Assembly: GCA_021818605.1 (NCBI GenBank)
Contig: JAKAUH010000734.1
Span: forward strand, 1-8,212
From: Planctomycetota bacterium
GTDB lineage: Bacteria; Planctomycetota; Planctomycetia; Isosphaerales; Isosphaeraceae
DNA: 8,212 nucleotides
Direction of reading: 5' to 3'
Shown here: piece after piece, positions 5,101 to 8,212 of the stretch
Numbering within the stretch: the first letter of the stretch is position 1
How the letters are laid out: every line of letters begins with the position of its first letter
The notes under the pieces: generated by a model
Databases searched by the model: none
What the model was told of the DNA's origin: nothing
Seen by the model: only the letters and a program-made list of their open reading frames with translations
Program-made: the position numbers and the translations under genes

Positions 5101-7998
5101 CTCGGCGGGACAGGCGGAGCCGGCGGCAACGGCGATGGCGGCGGATTGTTCCTGGCCGCCGGGACCGTAACCCTGCTGGATAGCACAGCCAGCGGCAACG
5201 CCGCGAACGGCGGCGCGGGGGGAACCGGCGGGACCGGCGGCGCGGGCGCTTATGCCGGAGGGCTCAGCGGACTCAGCGGCCTGGGCGCTAGCAAACCCGT
5301 CACCGGTTCAGCCACCGCGGGGGCGAAGCGACACACGACCAAAATGGGCGGCAGCCGGCATCACGTCCACCACGCCACGTCGAGCGGCGGGACGACCAAG
5401 GTCGGCGGGTTCGCCACGGGCGGCAACGGCGGGCTCGGCGGCAACGGCGGGAATGCCCTGGCTGGTGCTCTCTACGTGGCCGGTGGATCGCTCAGCCTCG
5501 AGCAGGACACGGTCGCGGCCAACGCGGTCGCGGGCGGGGCCGGCGGCTCGGGCGGGGCCGGCGGCAAGGGAGGCAGCTACGGCCTGGGCAACGGCCAGAA
5601 CGGCCACAACGGCGCGGCGGGCTCGGGATCGGCCGGCGCGGCATACGTCCACGGCGGGACGGTGACACTGTTCAACAGCACGGTCGCGCTCAACACACAG
5701 ACCGGAAAAGGCGCGGTCGGCGGCGTGATTCAGACGAGCGGAACCGTCAACGCCACCAGCACGATCATCGCCGGTAACGGCAAGGTGGATGACTCGGGCA
5801 CCCTCGCCGCGTCGAACTCGCTGATCCAGGCGCCGGCGAGCTCGGCCAGGATCAGTGGCTCGAACAACCTGACGAACATCGATCCAAAACTCGCCACGAG
5901 TGGCCTGGCCAACAACGGCGGGCCGACGGAGACGATCTTGCTCCAGGCCACGAGCCCGGCGCTGGGCAAGGGCTCGAATCCGCTGAACTTCGCCACGGAT
6001 CAGCGCGGCTACGACCCGCGGACCGGACCGAACGGCACCGACATCGGCGCCGTGCAGGTGGGCGCGACCGCGATCACGGCGGCGCCGAGCGCGACGCTGA
6101 GCGCGGCGGGGGTCAACACGGCATCGACGTCGGGATCGTACAGGTTCACCGTGACCTACGCCGACAGGGCGGCCATCGAGGCCTCGACGCTGGCCGGCGC
6201 GGTCGTGAAGGTCGATCCACCGGGTGGCGCGGCGCCGCTGAATGCCTCGGTCGTCTCGACCAGTGCGGTCGGCGCGACGGATCCCCTGGGGAATGCCCCG
6301 TCGTTCGTCGTGACCTATCAGATCACGCCGCCGGGCGGATCGTGGTCGGCCTCGGACAATGGGACGTATACCGTGAGCCTGGGCGGGTCGCCGGTCACGA
6401 ACGTGGGCGGTATCGCGGTGCCGTCAGGCAGCCTGGGCAGGTTCGTCGTGAACATCCCCGCGGCCGAGCAGATGGCAATCACCGCGGTGTCGATCAGCGC
6501 GGGCTCGATCCAGGCCGGCGCGACGTTTACCGCGACGGTTTCCATCGAGAACAGTCAGAACCAGGTCCAGCCGAGTTACAGCGGCTCGGTCACGATCGCC
6601 CTGGGATCGGGCCCGAGTGGGGCAACGATCGCCGGCACGACGACGGTCCCGGTCAAGCAGGGCGTCGCGAGCTTCAGCAACCTGGCGATTGACCTGGCGG
6701 CTAACGGTTATTCGCTGTCGTTCCGCTCTTCCGGCCTGGCGCCGGTGGCTGACACCAGCACGTTCGACGTGACCCCGGCGAAGGCCAGCAAGCTCGTCGT
6801 GACGGCGCAACCGCCGGCGACCGTCACTTCCGGCGGGGCATTCCCGCTGAAGGTGACCGCCGAGGACGCGTATGGCAACGTCGTGACGACCGCGCAGGGG
6901 AGCGTGACGCTGACCCTCGTGGCCTCGTCCGCCGGCGCGACTCTCGGCGGGACGACCTCGGCGAATTTCAGCGACGGCGTGGCGAGCTTCAGCGGCGTGA
7001 CGGTCAGCGCGGCGGGGACGAGCGACACGATCCAGACCGCCTCGACCGGGTTAACCGGTGTGTCGACGTCGGCGTTCACCGTGGATCCTCCGGCGGGCGG
7101 GCAGATCAGCCTCGATTCACCGACGCAGGTGGTTGTCACGACCACGTCCACGGCGATCAGCAAGAGCCCGATCACGGCGGGCTCAGCGTTCTCACTGTCG
7201 TTTGCGCTCGAGAACGCCCAGGGGCAGTTGCAGACCAACGACAACGGTTCGGTCACGATCACGCTGGCCTCGGGCCCCAGCGGCGGGACGCTCGGCGGCA
7301 CGATGACCGTTCAGGCCAAGAAGGGCATCGCCACGTTCTCAAGCCTGACGCTGGGCCAGACGGCGGGCGATTACACGGTGAGCGTGTCGTCCCCGAACGT
7401 GCCGAACGCGGCCACGCTCACGCTGGACGTCACGGCGGCGAATCCCACGCAGGGCGGCGGCTCGACGGGTGGCGGCTCATCAGGTGGGGGCACATCGACG
7501 GGTGGCGGCTCATCAGGTGGGGACACATCGACGAGCGGCGGCTCACCGACGGGCGGGGCTTCGTCGACCGGAGGTAGCGGCTCACCGACGGGCGGCACGG
7601 GATCGCCGACAGGCAATGGCGGTGGGGCGTCGACGGGCAGCCCCACTCCGACCCCTGTGCCGCCTCCCGCGGGTTCGGCGTCCAGCCTGTCCACCGGCAC
7701 GAATGCGGGGGGTGGGAACAAGGCCGGCGAGGCCGGTGGTGCGCGCAATCAAAAGCCGCACGGAAAGGCCGGGAAGCACGCCGGGAAGCCGGGCCGGAAG
7801 GAGCATCCCGGCGGCGTGGAGCGAAAGCATCCGAAGAGGCCGCACGGCTTCTTCGCGAAGAAGCCGAAGGAGCGGCCAAAGGCGGAGCCGGGTTCGAAGG
7901 CGATCCATCCGAGGGACATCATCCTCGGCGGGCCGCCGGTGGATATCCGGTCGCACCCGCTGCTGACGCGGACGCTGTTCCTGGCCAGGCGGCAATAA
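2131..7998 (+). CDS. giant secreted S53 (sedolisin-like) protease with Gly-rich beta-helix, Ig-like repeats and basic tail
   Basis: Predicted exported serine-carboxyl endopeptidase of 1955 residues. Residues 1-33 carry a basic start and the planctomycete LEPR-XLL-type motif (L25-S32). The S53 domain spans about 68-430, with Glu169 and Asp173 in E-E-A-L-D-I-E, oxyanion Asp252 in S-G-D-S-G, Ser351 in G-G-T-S-E-A-A-P, and a calcium-site pattern at D396-I-T and G-P-G-Y-D412 followed by T-G-R-G-T-P. Only about 35 residues separate the export motif from this domain, so the usual propeptide of well over 100 residues is absent. A filamin-like repeat follows at 435-537. A CSLREAI-like motif (D551-I558 and onward) opens a beta-helix to about 1190 with eight G-G-G-x-Y-x-A-G-G-T modules and long Gly-Ala loops. 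A choice-of-anchor-Q-like end lies at about 1230-1310 (N-N-G-G-P-T, D-Q-R-G, D-I-G-A). A region of unknown fold spans 1315-1445, and Ig/filamin-like repeats lie at about 1448-1550, 1551-1653 and 1658-1770. A Gly/Ser/Thr/Pro linker and a Lys/His-rich tail finish the protein. No C-terminal membrane anchor is visible. The substrate is unknown. Confidence 0.93.
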   Translation: MSSSTRWRGALARRRRSVPAVLEDLESRVVLSGFKLPIILHDPNPQAPDLPKAHPSSGTAPLDFGSPTPVGYTPAQIRAAYGINNVVFGPIVGDGSGQTIAIVDAYDDPAFVNSSDPNFSSSDLAQFDKTFGLPNPPSFMKYNQQGQTTNLPGTDPAGAGNLNGNWEMEEALDIEWAHAIAPAASIDLVEANSGNNNNDLWTAVKTAASLPGVSVVSMSWGTPEYNGETATDSTFVTPSGHQGVTFVAASGDSGSPGYYPAYSPNVLAAGGTTLQLGPNNQIVSETAWSGSGGGTSQYEPKPAYQQGFQSTGKRTIPDVAWNADPNTGVAIYDSYDNTDGMGDWYAIGGTSEAAPSWAGLIAIANQGRAIAGVDSLDGPTQTLPAIYAAPSADFHDITQGSNGGFSAGPGYDEVTGRGTPNAPLLIPSLVSYGAATQLAVTAQPPSRVISGASFGVEVEAVDKAGQVDPSFNGTVTLAMGNDPNGASLSGTLTVTASQGVAVFQGLSISQLGSEYTFTIGSHGFSSVTTNSFSITANPTPNQGTFYPVPTDASLRQAISQADSNGDAVNTIVLAATSYGLTDTTAGAIVIQNKSTQADKTLNLVGQGSSVTTIQPGTSAWQDRIFEVVAASDSAMTVVFQDLAIAGGIATNGGAVGGQAALGGGLLIDGGTVSLSGVAVRDNVAQGAAGAAGAAGGKGQTPGAGGVGKAARGGGIYLAGGKLILKNATIGHDVAVGGAGGAGGDAAQLAGQTKVSAGAKGGTGALATGGGLYVAGGTVQGHGASFTADVAVGGAGGAGGMGGLGGKGGSGGAGGAGGAGGAGLGGGIYLGQGTISLIGGELANNRAAGGAGGAGGAGGAGSSLVAASNISLPGVTQTKSGSANLPTGSSLLNGTALSNLFHGGPGGAGGAGGPGGNGSGGGMYVAGGTLTIENATLADNQAAGGQGGMGGRGGQAGMAALIAGIGGGGTGLTSLGGGGGSTNAAPPPLGGLGGTGGAGGNGDGGGLFLAAGTVTLLDSTASGNAANGGAGGTGGTGGAGAYAGGLSGLSGLGASKPVTGSATAGAKRHTTKMGGSRHHVHHATSSGGTTKVGGFATGGNGGLGGNGGNALAGALYVAGGSLSLEQDTVAANAVAGGAGGSGGAGGKGGSYGLGNGQNGHNGAAGSGSAGAAYVHGGTVTLFNSTVALNTQTGKGAVGGVIQTSGTVNATSTIIAGNGKVDDSGTLAASNSLIQAPASSARISGSNNLTNIDPKLATSGLANNGGPTETILLQATSPALGKGSNPLNFATDQRGYDPRTGPNGTDIGAVQVGATAITAAPSATLSAAGVNTASTSGSYRFTVTYADRAAIEASTLAGAVVKVDPPGGAAPLNASVVSTSAVGATDPLGNAPSFVVTYQITPPGGSWSASDNGTYTVSLGGSPVTNVGGIAVPSGSLGRFVVNIPAAEQMAITAVSISAGSIQAGATFTATVSIENSQNQVQPSYSGSVTIALGSGPSGATIAGTTTVPVKQGVASFSNLAIDLAANGYSLSFRSSGLAPVADTSTFDVTPAKASKLVVTAQPPATVTSGGAFPLKVTAEDAYGNVVTTAQGSVTLTLVASSAGATLGGTTSANFSDGVASFSGVTVSAAGTSDTIQTASTGLTGVSTSAFTVDPPAGGQISLDSPTQVVVTTTSTAISKSPITAGSAFSLSFALENAQGQLQTNDNGSVTITLASGPSGGTLGGTMTVQAKKGIATFSSLTLGQTAGDYTVSVSSPNVPNAATLTLDVTAANPTQGGGSTGGGSSGGGTSTGGGSSGGDTSTSGGSPTGGASSTGGSGSPTGGTGSPTGNGGGASTGSPTPTPVPPPAGSASSLSTGTNAGGGNKAGEAGGARNQKPHGKAGKHAGKPGRKEHPGGVERKHPKRPHGFFAKKPKERPKAEPGSKAIHPRDIILGGPPVDIRSHPLLTRTLFLARRQ
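4081..5700 (+). repeat. Gly-Gly-Ala-rich beta-helix modules (PGRS-like) within the protease gene
   Basis: Eight modules start near residues 662, 712, 768, 824, 919, 1003, 1112 and 1169. Each has a G-G-G/[IL]-Y-[LV]-A-G-G-T core, a strand resembling 'L-x-N-x-T-x-x-x-N-x-A', and then a run of G-G-A-G-G-A-G-G. The usual spacing is 50-57 residues, extended to 84-109 where loops are inserted. At DNA level a 36-bp stretch at 4324-4359 is exactly repeated at 4492-4527. One insert (residues about 1065-1082) contains H-H-V-H-H among Lys and Arg. The pattern fits a right-handed parallel beta-helix with Gly-rich turns. Confidence 0.8.
7465..7530 (+). repeat. 33-bp tandem duplication in the Gly/Ser linker
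   Basis: Two 33-bp copies at 7465-7497 and 7498-7530 differ by one base and encode T-G-G-G-S-S-G-G-G-T-S and the same with D for the ninth residue. They lie in the low-complexity linker (residues about 1775-1846) that joins the last Ig-like repeat to the basic tail. The copies are in phase, so copy number could vary without a frameshift. Confidence 0.85.
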
Positions 7999-8015
7999 CT
8001 GTCGGGTCCGCGATC

Positions 8016-8045
8016 GGAACGGAGCGGATCGGAGCGGATCGGGCC
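8016..8045. repeat. GGANC pentamer tract just after the protease stop
   Basis: Five consecutive GGANC pentamers (GGAAC, GGAGC, GGATC, GGAGC, GGATC) are followed by GGGCC. They begin 17 bp after the TAA. This is the same pentamer type as at 150-179 on the other side of the window. Confidence 0.75.
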
Positions 8046-8049
8046 GGAA

Positions 8050-8143
8050 GTCCGTCAGGCTTTCCAGGCTGACGCGGTCGGAACGGGATCGGATCGGATC
8101 GGATCGGACCCGAGGTCCGTCAGGCTGGAAAGCCTGACCTACG
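8050..8143. repeat. paired hairpin element with (GGATC)4 between the arms
   Basis: The arm at 8054-8073 is the reverse complement of 8119-8138 with 19 of 20 positions pairing. The right arm also folds on its own: GTCAGGCT (8119-8126), loop GGAA, AGCCTGAC (8131-8138), a perfect 8-bp stem. The left arm alone gives a weaker 6-bp stem. The 12-mer GTCCGTCAGGCT occurs directly at 8050-8061 and 8115-8126. Between the arms lie GGAAC and four GGATC copies (8086-8105) plus GGACC. It follows the protease gene and may help terminate or stabilise its transcript, but there is no T-run. Confidence 0.7.
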
Positions 8144-8212
8144 TTCCGAAGCGAGCGAATGTCGATGGCCGTCGATCAAACCTACGTCCGGCACCTTCCT
8201 CACCGGGTTCCG

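Noticed and set aside
128..8143. composite transposon bounded by the repeated 17-mer
   Set aside because: No transposase or integrase is present, the matches are short and in direct orientation, and no target duplication can be seen. A dispersed intergenic repeat is simpler.

Overview
The window looks like a high-GC planctomycete chromosome segment, most likely from the Isosphaeraceae or a close relative. Four things point there: a giant secreted protein with the planctomycete N-terminal LEPR-XLL-type motif (here L-E-S-R-V-V-L-S); a secreted SH3-like/TPR protein of a kind common in these bacteria; strongly G/C-biased third codon positions; and intergenic palindromes of a dispersed 'TAGGGTGGGCAT' type. 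The genus is inference.

Layout. Positions 1-182 hold a possible gene end and a hairpin-rich intergenic stretch. Positions 183-1310 (minus strand) encode an exported SH3-like plus TPR protein interrupted by one in-frame TAG, with signal-peptide coding that contains a perfect (ATCGGG)10 hexamer tract. Positions 1311-2130 are a long divergent intergenic region with a candidate promoter for the TPR gene, a set of mutually exclusive inverted repeats, a decamer tandem repeat and a large imperfect palindrome. Positions 2131-7998 (plus strand) encode one 1955-residue protein. Positions 7999-8212 hold pentamer (GGANC) tracts and paired hairpins that also resemble the left edge of the window.

The large gene is the centre of the window. 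It encodes an S53 (sedolisin/kumamolisin-like) serine-carboxyl protease with all recognisable catalytic and calcium-site motifs but no room for the usual propeptide. This is followed by a filamin-like domain, a beta-helix region rich in Gly-Gly-Ala repeats (superficially like mycobacterial PGRS proteins), a choice-of-anchor-Q-like end, three more Ig/filamin-like repeats, a Gly/Ser/Thr/Pro linker and a Lys/His-rich basic tail. It is probably a cell-surface or secreted enzyme on a long stalk.

The two genes are divergent, and nothing in the sequence shows that they act together. I see no phage, CRISPR, transposase, tRNA or rRNA. The most notable items are the prodomain-less protease on a Gly-rich beta-helix, the point-nonsense TPR gene with its expanding hexamer repeat, and the structured repeats between and around the genes.
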